Shown: positions 6,359 to 15,964, counted from the stretch's first letter. The stretch: 64,000 nucleotides of DNA from Rugamonas apoptosis (GCF_014042355.1 NZ_JACEZU010000004.1:1-64000); one strand, 5' to 3'. Notes: a model not told the origin generated them from the letters alone. Numbers and translations are program-made.

Positions 6359-7693
6359 ATGGACAATTTATTTCCCGCCCCAGTGGCCAACTTCGCCGAC
6401 TTGTTGCTGGATGCCGTCTGTATGGTCGATGCGAGCGGCCAATTTGTGTTCGCCAGCGTCGCCTGCGAGCGTATTTTTGGCTACACCCCGGAGGAAATGC
6501 AAGGCCGCGTGATGATCGACATGGTGGCGCCGGAAGACCGCGCACGCACGCTGGCCGCCGCAGACGACATCATGGGCGGCCACCCCAATCTGCATTTCGA
6601 GAACCGCTACGTGCGCAAGGATGGCACCCTGGTGCACCTGTTGTGGTCGGCGCGCTGGTCCGATCAGCACCAGCTGCGGGTGGCCGTGGCGCGCGATATC
6701 ACGGCCGCTAAACGGGCCGAGGCGACCCAGGCGGCCCTGTACGCGATTTCCGAGGCGGCCCATGCGACGGAAGACTTGCCGCAGCTTTTCCAGCACATCC
6801 ACCAGATTATCGGCGGGCTGTTGCCGGCGGCCTGTTTTGCCGTCGGGCTGCATGACGAGTGCGGCGACCAGTTGCGCTTCGCCTATCACGCCGATCAGCA
6901 TGGCCCCTTGCCGCAAAGCTTGCTGGCGCATGTGATGGGTGAGGAAGTACGGCGCCTGGGGCGCCCGCTGTTGCTGGACCCTGCTGACCTGGCGCCCCTG
7001 CCGGAGGCGTTGCGCTCGGCCGCTGGCCTGAGTCCTCACTGCTGGCTGGGCGTACCGTTGACCACCTCGCAAGGGCCGTTAGGTGTGCTGTTGTTGCAGG
7101 GCCAGGGCGAACACGCCTACACGGATCGCGACCGCGATCTGTTGCTGTTCGTGTCGACCCAGGTGGCCACGGCGATCCAGCGCAAGCGCATGCATGCGCA
7201 GTTGCGCTTCATGGCCCAGCACGATGAACTGACCCGGCTCCCCAACCGCCGCCTGTTTCATGACCGGCTGGACACCGCATTCGCCCGCGCCCAGCGCCAG
7301 CAGGGACGGCTGTCGTTGCTGTTCATCGACCTGGACAAGTTCAAGCTGGTCAACGACGAATATGGCCACGACTGTGGCGACCTGCTGCTCAAGGAAGTGG
7401 CGTGGCGCATCCAGGCTTGCGTGCGCGAGAGCGACACCGTGGCCCGTATCGGCGGCGATGAATTTGTCGTCATCCTGGAGAACGTGGGCTCGCCCGATCA
7501 TGCGCTGGTGGTCAAGGACAAGATCCACCAGGCCTTGTCTGTTCCAGTCGCATTGGCCGAACGGGGCAGCCTGTCCATCGAGGCCAGCATCGGCGTGGCC
7601 CATTATCCGGACCATGGCGCCGACACGCTGCAACTGCTCCGCCACGCCGACAACGCCATGTACGCCAGCAAGGCACAGCCGGCACCGGTGTGA
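6359..7693 (+). CDS. PAS-GAF-GGDEF diguanylate cyclase
   Basis: A 444-residue cytoplasmic signalling enzyme that should make cyclic di-GMP. Residues about 10-125 form a PAS domain, 130-285 a GAF-like domain, and 285-440 the GGDEF domain. The active-site motif GGDEF is intact (365-369), and an RESD product-inhibition I-site lies five residues before it (356-359), so feedback inhibition is likely. The ATG at 6359 was chosen over the in-frame GTG at 6344 because GGTGGA lies about 11 bases before it. No membrane segment is seen. Cyclic di-GMP commonly controls exopolysaccharide production, but nothing links this gene directly to the downstream locus. Confidence 0.9.
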   Translation: MDNLFPAPVANFADLLLDAVCMVDASGQFVFASVACERIFGYTPEEMQGRVMIDMVAPEDRARTLAAADDIMGGHPNLHFENRYVRKDGTLVHLLWSARWSDQHQLRVAVARDITAAKRAEATQAALYAISEAAHATEDLPQLFQHIHQIIGGLLPAACFAVGLHDECGDQLRFAYHADQHGPLPQSLLAHVMGEEVRRLGRPLLLDPADLAPLPEALRSAAGLSPHCWLGVPLTTSQGPLGVLLLQGQGEHAYTDRDRDLLLFVSTQVATAIQRKRMHAQLRFMAQHDELTRLPNRRLFHDRLDTAFARAQRQQGRLSLLFIDLDKFKLVNDEYGHDCGDLLLKEVAWRIQACVRESDTVARIGGDEFVVILENVGSPDHALVVKDKIHQALSVPVALAERGSLSIEASIGVAHYPDHGADTLQLLRHADNAMYASKAQPAPV

Positions 7694-7864
7694 TGCTGGC
7701 CCGGCAAGTGTGTAATTTGGCTCGCCAAGGCTAGCGATTTATTGCCGAAGTTGCATGTTATTCTGGTTTAATTGGCCCCATGCACGCAGCATGCGCCTGG
7801 TCTTGGTCACGGCGCTGCCACGCGCCCTTCCGCCATTTCGACTTCGCCCAGCTAGCCACCGACA

Positions 7865-8944
7865 ATGCCAAAAAACTACGCCGTCCTCGTCTTCGCGCTG
7901 AGCCTGCTCAGCCGCTCCGCCCTCGCATTCCAACCCCTGCCGCCGGAAACCATGGATGAAACCCATACTTTCCGGGTGGAAGTGCTGCAGGTGACGGATA
8001 TCGAACCGTACCAGGAAGCCTATGCGGGTTTTCTGTCGGCCCTGCAACGTAACGACGTGGTGGCCGGCAAGAACCTGGAAGTGAACCGGGTCAAGATCGA
8101 CTTTGACATTGAAAACGGTGGCTTCTGGAGCCGTCTGGGCGTGTTGATGCGGATCCGCCAGGAAGCGGCCCGCATCGTCGCCGCCAAGCCGGACCTGGTG
8201 CTGACCATTGGTACCCCGGCTACCAAGTTCTCCCGCGGCATGCTGGCCGACGCCCACATTCCGCTGGTGTTTACCGCGGTCGCCAATCCCGAGGACGTGG
8301 GTTGCCTGTCGCTGGAAGACGCCGGCCCCGGCGTGACCGGTTCCACGCTGTATGCGGACATGGGCCATTCGCTCAAGGTGGTGCACGATATTTTCCCGCA
8401 CGTCAGCCGGATCGGCATGATCCATACGGATGATGAGAACGGCGTGGCCAATGTGGCGGCCGCCTCCAGCAGCGGCCGCGCCATGAATATGAACGTCAAC
8501 GCGCGGCTGGTGGCCAAGACGGACAGCATCATTCCATCGCTGAAGGAGCTGTACGAAGACGGCAAGGGGGTGCAGATGTATGCCGTGCCGCTCGACACTT
8601 ATTATGGCTTGCGCCACTACGAGGCGGCCATCGACCTGGGCGATTTCGGGACCGAGCACAAGATTCCCGTCGTCACGCTGGCCATGGTGCGGGTGCCGGG
8701 CGCGGCACTGTATGTGGGTGCCGATTTCGGCATGGTGGGCAGCCTGGCGGGCGTGCAGGCCGCGAAAATCCTGAAGCGACGCGTGAAACCGGACGTGTTG
8801 CCCATCCTGCGCCAGGAAACCCCGACCGTGCTGATCGATCCGCAGCGTGTGGCGAGCCTGGGGGTACAACTGCCGCAAACTATCCTCGACCACAAGACGG
8901 ATGGCAAGAATGGTTACTGGCAGATCGAACTGGTCAAGCAATAA
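7865..8944 (+). CDS. Periplasmic substrate-binding protein, ABC_sub_bind type
   Basis: A 359-residue protein with a signal peptide (residues 1-21, cleavage after ALA). The rest resembles the ABC-type uncharacterised substrate-binding family (PF04392 type): a VLTIGTPATKF segment, then VFTAVANPEDVG, then VTGSTLYADM, and a second lobe starting near VSRIGMIHTDDEN. Such proteins normally feed an ABC permease or a sensor, but no permease or ATPase gene adjoins. The next gene is a stand-alone HPt protein, which hints that the pair belongs to a signalling pathway whose kinase is elsewhere. Substrate unknown. Confidence 0.75.
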   Translation: MPKNYAVLVFALSLLSRSALAFQPLPPETMDETHTFRVEVLQVTDIEPYQEAYAGFLSALQRNDVVAGKNLEVNRVKIDFDIENGGFWSRLGVLMRIRQEAARIVAAKPDLVLTIGTPATKFSRGMLADAHIPLVFTAVANPEDVGCLSLEDAGPGVTGSTLYADMGHSLKVVHDIFPHVSRIGMIHTDDENGVANVAAASSSGRAMNMNVNARLVAKTDSIIPSLKELYEDGKGVQMYAVPLDTYYGLRHYEAAIDLGDFGTEHKIPVVTLAMVRVPGAALYVGADFGMVGSLAGVQAAKILKRRVKPDVLPILRQETPTVLIDPQRVASLGVQLPQTILDHKTDGKNGYWQIELVKQ

Positions 8945-9051
8945 GAACGGTCCGTCCCACGCTGACGCGGCAAGCGGCGATGCCAGAATGGCAGCACCCT
9001 GTCAGACGGAGTATCATAGGCGCTGCTTAGTCTTTTGCTTCGGAGTACCGT

Positions 9052-9453
9052 ATGTCCGCCCTGGTTCCCGCCGGCTCGACCGAAACCGTGTTTTCGGTCG
9101 ACACTTTATTGAAATACATGGGCAACGATGACAATGCGCGCGCCATTGTCAGCAAGATCGTGCGTGATGCCTGCGCCCCTGCGATGACGCCGCTGGTGCA
9201 AGCGGGCCAGGCGATCAAGGAGCAACGGCTGGCCGATGCAGGCAGGATCTTCCACAGCCTGCGCGGTTCGGTGGGCAGCCTGGGCGCCAAACGCCTGGTA
9301 ACGGCCTCGCTGGGGCTCGAACTGGCGTTGGCGGAACGACGTATGGCTGATATCGCGCCGCTGTTTGCGACCGTCGAACTGGCCTACCGGGAAGTACTGG
9401 AACAGGCCGCTGACTGGCTGTCCCGTAACGGCATCGAGCGGGCGCCAGACTGA
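9052..9453 (+). CDS. Stand-alone HPt phosphotransfer protein
   Basis: A 133-residue helical protein. The HPt signature FHSLRGSVGSLGAKRL places the phospho-accepting histidine at His68, with the conserved Leu, Lys/Arg and Gly-Ala spacing. Such proteins shuttle phosphoryl groups between a hybrid histidine kinase and a response regulator. There is no kinase or receiver domain in the window, so partners are unknown. It follows the substrate-binding protein by 107 bases, with a GGAG ribosome site before the ATG. Confidence 0.8.
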   Translation: MSALVPAGSTETVFSVDTLLKYMGNDDNARAIVSKIVRDACAPAMTPLVQAGQAIKEQRLADAGRIFHSLRGSVGSLGAKRLVTASLGLELALAERRMADIAPLFATVELAYREVLEQAADWLSRNGIERAPD

Positions 9454-9745
9454 CGCGTCCGGCTCACCGGCGGGCCGTCGCCATCCACCTGCCACTCGCA
9501 GTGGCGCCGTTACCGCCGGCAACCAGCCCTGCTACTCACCATCCCGCCGCATGTTGCGTTGCGAAAAAGCCGCAGCAACTTGGGCAGCGCACCACGTATT
9601 AACACACAGTTACACTTGTTACAGCAAAGTGTTGGTGGCGCCAAGGCGACGCTTGCCGTTCATGCTACTATGCCCGAATTGCACCAGCTCCGGCGGGCGC
9701 GTCACGAAAAGAGTAACTATTTTTTCATTATTGAAATATTGCGCA
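9454..9745. other. Gene-free stretch before the small helical-repeat gene
   Basis: About 390 bases separate the HPt gene from the gene at 9846. The left part is GC-rich with no convincing start/ribosome-site pair. From about 9590 it becomes A+T-rich (runs such as AACTATTTTTTCATTATTG). The right end carries a promoter described separately. Short open frames here have no coding character. Confidence 0.6.
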
Positions 9746-9746
9746 T

Positions 9747-9775
9747 TAGGCAATTAGTTTCCAATTGAGTATAAT
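9747..9775 (+). promoter_or_regulatory. Sigma70-type promoter
   Basis: TAGGCA (9747-9752) and a perfect TATAAT (9770-9775) are 17 bases apart, in an A+T-rich stretch. Transcription would begin near 9782, giving a leader of about 64 bases before the ATG at 9846. Confidence 0.55.
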
Positions 9776-9845
9776 GGTGCACTGCATCGTCATCAACGTT
9801 CTGCGAGCCAACCACGGCACTTGCTTCGATCAAAGGTAGTCATAC

Positions 9846-10268
9846 ATGGATTTATTCAACAAGTCGGGAGTGTTGGTGGCCTCAGCGCTGGTGCTGGTGG
9901 GGGCGTTGATCGCCCACCAGGCCAAGGTGGACGCCATTCCATCGCCGACTGTGGTTGAACAGGCGGTGCATTCCATGGATGGGCGCGTCGACGGCGCCGC
10001 CAATCGCCGGCTGGAGGAATGGGCCGCGTTGGGTTCGCCGGTGGCCCAGCGTGAATTGGCGCTGCGCTACCTGTCTGATCCCGCCAAGCAAGGTGAAGGC
10101 ATGCGTCTGCTCAAGCAGGCGGCCCGGGCCGGCGATGCGCAGGCCGTCCGCGGCCTCAGCGAAGGATATGCCGACGGCGAAACCTTGAGCGGCGCCGCCC
10201 GCATCGGCGATATTGGTGGTTTGCGCCTGCTCAAGGAAGCGGGCAACAGTAATTACGCACTGCACTAA
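9846..10268 (+). CDS. Small membrane-anchored Sel1-like repeat protein
   Basis: A 140-residue protein with an N-terminal hydrophobic segment (about residues 8-24, signal or anchor) and a helical region with a Sel1/TPR-like look: AALGSPVAQRELALRYL, then EGMRLLKQAARAGDAQAVRG, then a degenerate third repeat. It would be periplasmic and could act in protein-protein contacts. I cannot assign a pathway. It has a strong promoter of its own. Confidence 0.65.
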   Translation: MDLFNKSGVLVASALVLVGALIAHQAKVDAIPSPTVVEQAVHSMDGRVDGAANRRLEEWAALGSPVAQRELALRYLSDPAKQGEGMRLLKQAARAGDAQAVRGLSEGYADGETLSGAARIGDIGGLRLLKEAGNSNYALH

Positions 10269-10333
10269 GCTCCCTTCCCTGTCGCCGGTGGCGGCATCCA
10301 GCTCCGCGTAATCCTCTATACTTCTGATGGTCT

Positions 10334-10351
10334 GGCGCCGAAAACGGCGCC
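10334..10351. other. Perfect GC hairpin between small repeat protein and lysR gene
   Basis: GGCGCCG-AAAA-CGGCGCC is a perfect seven-base stem with an A4 loop, 66 bases after one stop codon and about 30 bases before the LysR-type start. There is no T-run after it, so it may be a weak terminator, an operator or a leader hairpin. Confidence 0.4.
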
Positions 10352-10382
10352 GTCATGCATTATTTGTGAATTGGAGAGGGTA

Positions 10383-11300
10383 ATGGATCGTTTGCGGGCG
10401 CTGGAAGTGTTCGTCGAAGTCGTGCGCCGCGAAGGCTTCGCGCGGGCCGCCGAAGCGCTCGATACCTCCCCCGCCAACGTGACCCGCTATATCAGCGACC
10501 TGGAAGCGCATCTGCGTACCCGGCTGCTCAACCGCAGTTCGCGCAAGATGTCGCTCACCTCCAGCGGCGAAGCCCTGTATGAGCGGGCCAGGACCATCCT
10601 CGACGACGTGGCCGAGGCGGAAGCGATCGTGTCGGCGGCCACGCTGCAACCGCACGGTCTGCTGCGCATCAACGCCCCGCTCAGTTTCGGCGTGCTGCAA
10701 CTGGCGCCGTTGTGGCCGGTTTTTCACCAACAATATCCCGACGTCCAGCTCGAAGTGGCCTTGATCGACCGCGTGGTCGACATCGTGGACGAAGGCTACG
10801 ACCTGGCCATCCGTATCTCCGGCGCGGGCTCGAGTTCGCATGTGGCGCGCAAGCTGGCCACCTGCCACAACATCCTGTGCGCGGCCCCTGCCTATCTGCG
10901 CCAGTTTGGCATGCCGGCCACCCCGGCCGAGCTGCAACAGCACCAGTGCATCGGCTATAGCTACGCGGCGCTGGCCGACCAATGGCCGCTGCTGGACGCG
11001 GCGGGAAAGCAGCAGACCGTTAAGGTGCGCTGCGTGATGCACACCAATAACGGCGATACGGCCCGCGCGGCCGCTTTGGGGGGCATGGGCATCATCTGCC
11101 AGCCCACTTTCCTGGTGGGCGCCGATGTGCGGGCCGGCCGCTTGCTGCGGGTCCTGCCCGACTACGCCGTTCCCGACATCGACGTGCTGGCCGTCTATCC
11201 CAGCCGGCGCCACTTGAGCGCCAAGGTGCGCGTGATGATCGATTTCCTCGCGCATCACTTCCAGGGCACGCCACCATGGGACCGCGCTGGCCAGGCATAA
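10383..11300 (+). CDS. LysR-type transcriptional regulator
   Basis: A 305-residue regulator: winged helix-turn-helix at residues about 1-60 (LEVFVEVVRREGFARAAEAL, then ANVTRYISDLEAHL), a linker helix, and a periplasmic-binding-like effector domain (about 90-295). The start was placed at the ATG at 10383, preceded by GGAGAGGG; an upstream in-frame TTG is less likely. It resembles the CrgA/DsdC-like group that acts on single targets. LysR regulators often control a divergent neighbour, but here the upstream gene is co-directional, so no target can be named. A short GC hairpin follows the stop. Confidence 0.88.
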   Translation: MDRLRALEVFVEVVRREGFARAAEALDTSPANVTRYISDLEAHLRTRLLNRSSRKMSLTSSGEALYERARTILDDVAEAEAIVSAATLQPHGLLRINAPLSFGVLQLAPLWPVFHQQYPDVQLEVALIDRVVDIVDEGYDLAIRISGAGSSSHVARKLATCHNILCAAPAYLRQFGMPATPAELQQHQCIGYSYAALADQWPLLDAAGKQQTVKVRCVMHTNNGDTARAAALGGMGIICQPTFLVGADVRAGRLLRVLPDYAVPDIDVLAVYPSRRHLSAKVRVMIDFLAHHFQGTPPWDRAGQA

Positions 11301-11302
11301 CG

Positions 11303-11320
11303 CGGTGCCATAGCGCACCG
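11303..11320 (+). terminator. Possible terminator hairpin after lysR-type gene
   Basis: CGGTGC (11303-11308) and GCACCG (11315-11320) form a six-base stem with a six-base loop directly after the TAA of the regulator gene. No T-run follows, so termination would be weak or Rho-assisted. Confidence 0.3.
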
Positions 11321-11449
11321 GCGGCCAGCGAACCGTTAGAGTCAGTTCCCGGTCGGAATATCCCGGCACACGATTGATCCGTGTCACGCCCGTCGCTCCG
11401 CCGTCGTCCGATACTGCAACCTGCCGACGATGATGGAGGATGGGCGGCG

Positions 11450-13420
11450 ATGGATGATGCAACCAATGATGATGAGCTTCAACCGGCTGCGCATGCGGGC
11501 CAGGCCAGTTACCTGGACAGCCTGCGGGCGTATAGCGGACGGCAGCGAGACCCTGGCTGGTCCGGCCCGTTCGCGCAGTTCATGGCGCAGATTCTGCCGG
11601 AACGTGCCAGCCAGCTGGCACGCACTGCCCACCAATATATCTGGGACATGCTGTGCTGGGCCGGTGCGGAGGATGCCTCCGGACACCGTGGTTGCCGCCT
11701 GTTCGCCAACGAACTGTACGGCATCGACGCGGCGCTGGCACGCGTGGCCGACTATTTCAAGGCGGCAGCGGCCGGCTCCGAAGTGGGTCGGCGCATGTTG
11801 CTATTGCTGGGGCCGCCTTCGGGCGGCAAATCCACGCTCGTCATTCGAATCAAGCGGGGCCTGGAGCAATACAGCGCCACGGACGGCGGCGCCCTGTACG
11901 CCATCGCGGGCTGTCCGCTGCACGAATCGCCATTGCACTTGTTGCCGCACGCCTTGCGCGCCGGCTTGCACACCCACTATGGGGTCGAGGTCGCTGGCGA
12001 GCTGTGCCCCCACTGCCGCAGCCGGCTCGATACCGACCATGGCGGCGACTTCCTGCGCATGCCCGTCGAGCGCATCTTCATCTCCGAGGCCGGCCGCTGC
12101 GCGGTGGGTACCTATGCGCCGCACGATCCCAGCACCGCCGACCTGGCCGACCTGGTCGGTTCCGTCGACCTGGCCAAAGTGGCCAGCTACGGCGACGAGG
12201 GCGACCCGCGGGCCTGGTCCTGGTCGGGCGCCGTGTACGCGGCCAGCCGGGGCATGCTGGAGATGATAGAGATCCTCAAGGTCAAGCGCGAATTCCTCTA
12301 TTTGTTGCTGACGCTGACCCAGGAGTGCAACGTCAAGGTGGCCCGCTTCCCCTTGATCCACCTGGACGAGGCGATCCTGGCCCACACCAACCTGGCCGAG
12401 TTCCGTAAATTTCTGCTGGAGAGCGAAAACGAAGCCCTGCTGGATCGGATGGTGATCGTGCAAGTGCCCTACACGCTCAACTATCGCGACGAAGCGCGCA
12501 TTTATTGCAAGCTGATCCGGACCTCGGCGCCCGCGTTTGGCGAAGTCCACCTCGATCCGCACGTCCTGCACGCGGCGGCCGTGTTCGCGATACTGACCAG
12601 GCTGCATGAGGAGGACGAGCGGGAAGCGGAATTGATCCAGAAGGTGCGGATGCACGCCGGCGACGGCCCGGATGGTGGCCGGCCACCGGAAGGCCACCAG
12701 ACGCGCGCCGGCGAAGCGGGGCCGGATGAGGGGCTGGCGGGCGTCTCGCCCCGCTTCGTCATCAACGCCCTGTCGACCGCCATCATCCAGTCCAGCGGGC
12801 ACAGCTTATCGACCATGGACGTGTTGCTGGCGCTGAAGGATGGCATCGAACACGACGCACGGATCGATGCCCGCCGCAAGCGCAAATGGATCGACTTCCT
12901 CGTCTTGACGCGCAAGGAGTTTTACAACCGCTGGGTCAGGGAGGATGTACACAAGGCCCTGTTCGTTTCTTTCGAACAGGACGCGGAAGCGCTGCTGGCA
13001 AAATATCTGGACGAAGTGGAAGCCATGCTGGACAACCGCCAGCTCAAGGACCCGATCACCAGCGAAGAACGGCGTCCCGACGAACGTTTTTTGCGCGCTG
13101 TTGAAGAAAAGATCCATATTTCGGACGCGGGCAAGCAATCGTTCAGGCAGGAGGTGGTGCGCAAGGCGATGGGGGCATACAAGCGGGGTGAACGGTTCTG
13201 CCTGGGCAGCCACGCGCCGCTACGCGAGGCCATGCAGCAATTCCTGTTCGAGCAGCGACGCGACGTGTTGCGGCTGGTCAGTTCCGCCCAGCGGCCTGAC
13301 GACGAAGTACGCGCCAGGTTGTCGGCCGTGGAAAAACGCATGATCGATGACTATGGTTATGACAGCCACAGCGCCCGTGCGGCGCTCAATTATGTCACCA
13401 CCGTGCTGGCGCAGGAATGA
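11450..13420 (+). CDS. prkA: PrkA-type serine protein kinase / AAA+ protein
   Basis: A 656-residue PrkA (E. coli YeaG) family protein. The AAA-like N-terminal half has a clear Walker A motif GPPSGGKST at residues 121-129, and the kinase-like C-terminal region follows. Family members are phosphoproteins or ATP-dependent proteases linked to stationary phase, nitrogen stress and sporulation-like states. The ATG at 11450 has GGAGGA ten bases upstream; the longer frame from 11381 is unlikely. It is first in the conserved trio with yeaH and spoVR/ycgB, separated from yeaH by 13 bases. Cysteines in ELCPHCRSR (about residues 184-190) suggest a small metal knuckle. Confidence 0.9.
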   Translation: MDDATNDDELQPAAHAGQASYLDSLRAYSGRQRDPGWSGPFAQFMAQILPERASQLARTAHQYIWDMLCWAGAEDASGHRGCRLFANELYGIDAALARVADYFKAAAAGSEVGRRMLLLLGPPSGGKSTLVIRIKRGLEQYSATDGGALYAIAGCPLHESPLHLLPHALRAGLHTHYGVEVAGELCPHCRSRLDTDHGGDFLRMPVERIFISEAGRCAVGTYAPHDPSTADLADLVGSVDLAKVASYGDEGDPRAWSWSGAVYAASRGMLEMIEILKVKREFLYLLLTLTQECNVKVARFPLIHLDEAILAHTNLAEFRKFLLESENEALLDRMVIVQVPYTLNYRDEARIYCKLIRTSAPAFGEVHLDPHVLHAAAVFAILTRLHEEDEREAELIQKVRMHAGDGPDGGRPPEGHQTRAGEAGPDEGLAGVSPRFVINALSTAIIQSSGHSLSTMDVLLALKDGIEHDARIDARRKRKWIDFLVLTRKEFYNRWVREDVHKALFVSFEQDAEALLAKYLDEVEAMLDNRQLKDPITSEERRPDERFLRAVEEKIHISDAGKQSFRQEVVRKAMGAYKRGERFCLGSHAPLREAMQQFLFEQRRDVLRLVSSAQRPDDEVRARLSAVEKRMIDDYGYDSHSARAALNYVTTVLAQE

Positions 13421-13433
13421 CGGGAGACTGGCC

Positions 13434-14582
13434 ATGGCGCAGGCGGACGCCCCCCGGTGGTACCAGCTCTTCTCGCGCGGCGCGCGCGACTGGCTGCGGC
13501 ATAACGACAAGCTGCGCGAGGCGCTGCAAGGCCAGCTTCCCGCCATGATCAGCGCCGGCGACGCCATCACGTCCGGCCAGCGGCGCACGATACATGTACC
13601 GCTGCCCTTGTTGACCCATGCCCGCCTGCGCCTGGCGGATGGCCACAGCCAGCTGGGCGTGGGCCAGGGCGGCGGCCAGCCAGGCGAGCTGTTGCGCCCT
13701 GCCGGTACCAAAGACACGCCAGCCGGCCAGGGCGGCGGCCGCGACGGCACGATGCGCGTGGAACTGGCCTTCTCCATGGACGACATCATCGACTGGCTGT
13801 GGGAAGAGTTCAAGCTGCCCGACCTGCAACCGCGCCGGCTGGCGCTGCTGACGCAGCCCGAACTGCTGCGCGAAGGGTGGGACAAGCGTGGTGCCCGCTC
13901 CAGGCTGGACCGCCGCCGCACGGTCAAGGAAGCGCTCAAGCGGCGCGCCGTGCAGCCCGCAGGCGCGCCCTTCACCAACGAGGACTTGCGCTTTCGCCAG
14001 CTTGTAAAGCGGCCCCGGCCCGCCTGCGCGGCCGCCGTGTTCTTCGTGCTGGACGTCTCGGCCAGCATGACGGAGGTGCAACGGTCGCTCGCCAAGACCT
14101 TTTTTTTCTACGCCACGCAGGGCCTGCGCCGCCACTACCAGCGCGTGGACATCCGCTTCATCGCCCACACGGCCCACGCGTGGGAGTTCGCCGAGCGCGA
14201 TTTCCTCCAGGCCAGCGGCGACGGCGGCACCCTGGCGTCCAGCGCGTTCCAGCTGGCACTGACGCTGATGGACCAGCATTACGGCCCCGACAGCCACAAC
14301 TGCTACCTGTTCTACGCGTCCGACGGTGAGAACTTCACCGAAGACCGCAACCACGCGGGCGCGCTGCTCACCGCCTTGTGCGGCCGCTTGAACTATCTGG
14401 GCTACGTGGAGACACTACCCGGTATGCCGCGTGGTGACGCCAGCGAGATGACGCGCTTGTGCGCGGAACAGGCGCGGCAGGGGCGCCCCATCGGCTACGG
14501 CAGGCTGGCCAGGGGCGACGATGTCTGGCATGCCTTGCGCACCTTCTTCGCGGGGCAAGCCGTGAACGGAGCATCGTCGTGA
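13434..14582 (+). CDS. yeaH: YeaH/YhbH family protein with von Willebrand A-like domain
   Basis: A 382-residue DUF444-family protein. The C-terminal half carries a von Willebrand A-type metal site, DVSAS at residues 207-211 within FFVLDVSASMTE. The N-terminal half is basic, with a Gly-rich segment. It is always found next to PrkA and SpoVR-family proteins and is thought to act with the kinase under nutrient stress. The ATG at 13434 follows GGGAGA; the frame also runs back into prkA, but that is overlap. Its stop overlaps the GTG of the next gene. Confidence 0.88.
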   Translation: MAQADAPRWYQLFSRGARDWLRHNDKLREALQGQLPAMISAGDAITSGQRRTIHVPLPLLTHARLRLADGHSQLGVGQGGGQPGELLRPAGTKDTPAGQGGGRDGTMRVELAFSMDDIIDWLWEEFKLPDLQPRRLALLTQPELLREGWDKRGARSRLDRRRTVKEALKRRAVQPAGAPFTNEDLRFRQLVKRPRPACAAAVFFVLDVSASMTEVQRSLAKTFFFYATQGLRRHYQRVDIRFIAHTAHAWEFAERDFLQASGDGGTLASSAFQLALTLMDQHYGPDSHNCYLFYASDGENFTEDRNHAGALLTALCGRLNYLGYVETLPGMPRGDASEMTRLCAEQARQGRPIGYGRLARGDDVWHALRTFFAGQAVNGASS

Positions 14583-15964
14583 GCCCGTCCGGTCATGCCG
14601 ATTGGCAGGCTGGTTTTGAACGGCTGGCCCGAGCCCAGGGACTGGACTGCTATCCCATCGATTTTTCCGTGGTGCCGGCGAGTTTTATGCTGGAGATCGC
14701 CGCGTACGGATTGCCGATACGAATGCCGCACTGGTCGTTCGGCGCGCGCTATGTGCATCAACTGGTGCGGCATCACATGGGCCACTCCCACGTATTCGAA
14801 GTGATGTTTCCAGGCGACCCATGCCGCGCCTACCTGCTGGACAGTAATAGTGCGGCGGAGAACGCGCTGGTGACAGCCCATGTCATCGGCCATGCCGACT
14901 TCGTCAAACGCAACGCGCTGTTCCGGCATTGCATGGACATGACGGGCGGCCACGTTCTGGAGCGCAGCGCTGTGCGGGCGCGGCGTGTGGAACAGGCCAT
15001 CGCGCAATATGGGCCACGCCGGGTGGAAACCGTACTGGATGCCGCCTTGGCGCTGGAATCCCATATCGACGTGCAGGCGCCGCTACATCGGCCAGACCAT
15101 GAGACGCCGCGCCCGGCGCCACCGCCATCGCCGTCCATGGCCGACACAGCGTTCTGGCGACGCTACCGGGCGCTGGTAGGCGCCCCACCGCTTGCGGCGG
15201 ACACGGCGCGTCCGGGCGAGTCGCGGCCCTCCCCTGAACCCGACTTGCTGTGGTTCATCGCCCACCACGGCCCCGAGCTGGAGGACTGGGAACGGGAGAT
15301 TTTCCTGGCCGTGCGCGAGGAAGCCTACTATTTCTACCCCGTCCATGCGTGCCAGATCATGAACGAGGGCTGGGCCTCGTATTGGCACGCGCGCCTGCTG
15401 CGCGAGGCGGACTTCCTGCCGCAGGCGTGCTGGGTGCAAGCCATAAAGTCGCATTCCGATGTCGTCAGCCCGTATGGGGACGGAGCGGGACAGGCGCTGT
15501 CGATCAACCCCTATCATCTGGGATTCGCCCTATGGGAGCATATCGTGGCGCGCGATGGCCTGGCGGCGGCCTGTCGTGTGTGCACGGACGAGGACGATAC
15601 TGGGTTCATCCGCAACCACCTCGATCGCGAACTGGCGGACCAGCTGGATCTGTTCGTCCACGCTACGCGCGCGGACGGCGAGACGCGGATCATGAACCGG
15701 GATCTGCACGCCATCCATGAAGCCATCCTGGCCCCCACCTACCACTACGGGGCCCCCAGCATCGTCGTCTCGCGCCTGCACCATGACGGCAGCCTGGAGT
15801 TGACGCATGACGCGCGGCGCGATGGTCGCGGCCTGGATGTGCCGCAAGCGGAACAGGTGCTGGCGTATATCGCCAAGGTGTGGCGCCGGCCGGTCGTACT
15901 CCATACCGTCGATTTTCGGGGCGTGCCGCGCGCCATCCGGGGCATGCCAACGGCGCTGCCCTGA
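14579..15964 (+). CDS. ycgB: SpoVR/YcgB family protein
   Basis: A 461-residue SpoVR family protein. Characteristic stretches are LDCYPIDFSVVPASFMLEIA at the start and EEAYYFYPVHACQIMNEGWA, then YNPYHLGF-like SINPYHLGFALWEHI. The GTG start at 14579 has GGAG seven bases upstream and overlaps the TGA of yeaH, so translation is coupled. SpoVR is needed for spore cortex formation in Bacillus. In proteobacteria the trio prkA-yeaH-ycgB is induced in stationary phase, and the exact activity is not known. Slightly shorter than the usual 500 residues or so. Confidence 0.9.
   Translation: MSPSGHADWQAGFERLARAQGLDCYPIDFSVVPASFMLEIAAYGLPIRMPHWSFGARYVHQLVRHHMGHSHVFEVMFPGDPCRAYLLDSNSAAENALVTAHVIGHADFVKRNALFRHCMDMTGGHVLERSAVRARRVEQAIAQYGPRRVETVLDAALALESHIDVQAPLHRPDHETPRPAPPPSPSMADTAFWRRYRALVGAPPLAADTARPGESRPSPEPDLLWFIAHHGPELEDWEREIFLAVREEAYYFYPVHACQIMNEGWASYWHARLLREADFLPQACWVQAIKSHSDVVSPYGDGAGQALSINPYHLGFALWEHIVARDGLAAACRVCTDEDDTGFIRNHLDRELADQLDLFVHATRADGETRIMNRDLHAIHEAILAPTYHYGAPSIVVSRLHHDGSLELTHDARRDGRGLDVPQAEQVLAYIAKVWRRPVVLHTVDFRGVPRAIRGMPTALP

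Noticed and set aside
7779-7793. CATGC-ACGCA-GCATG hairpin upstream of the substrate-binding protein gene
   Set aside because: A short five-base stem with no T-run and no clear link to a promoter; likely chance in GC-rich sequence.
9559-9768. Open frame of 69 codons in the gap before 9846
   Set aside because: No ribosome site, atypical composition, and it runs through the A+T-rich promoter region up to the -10 box.
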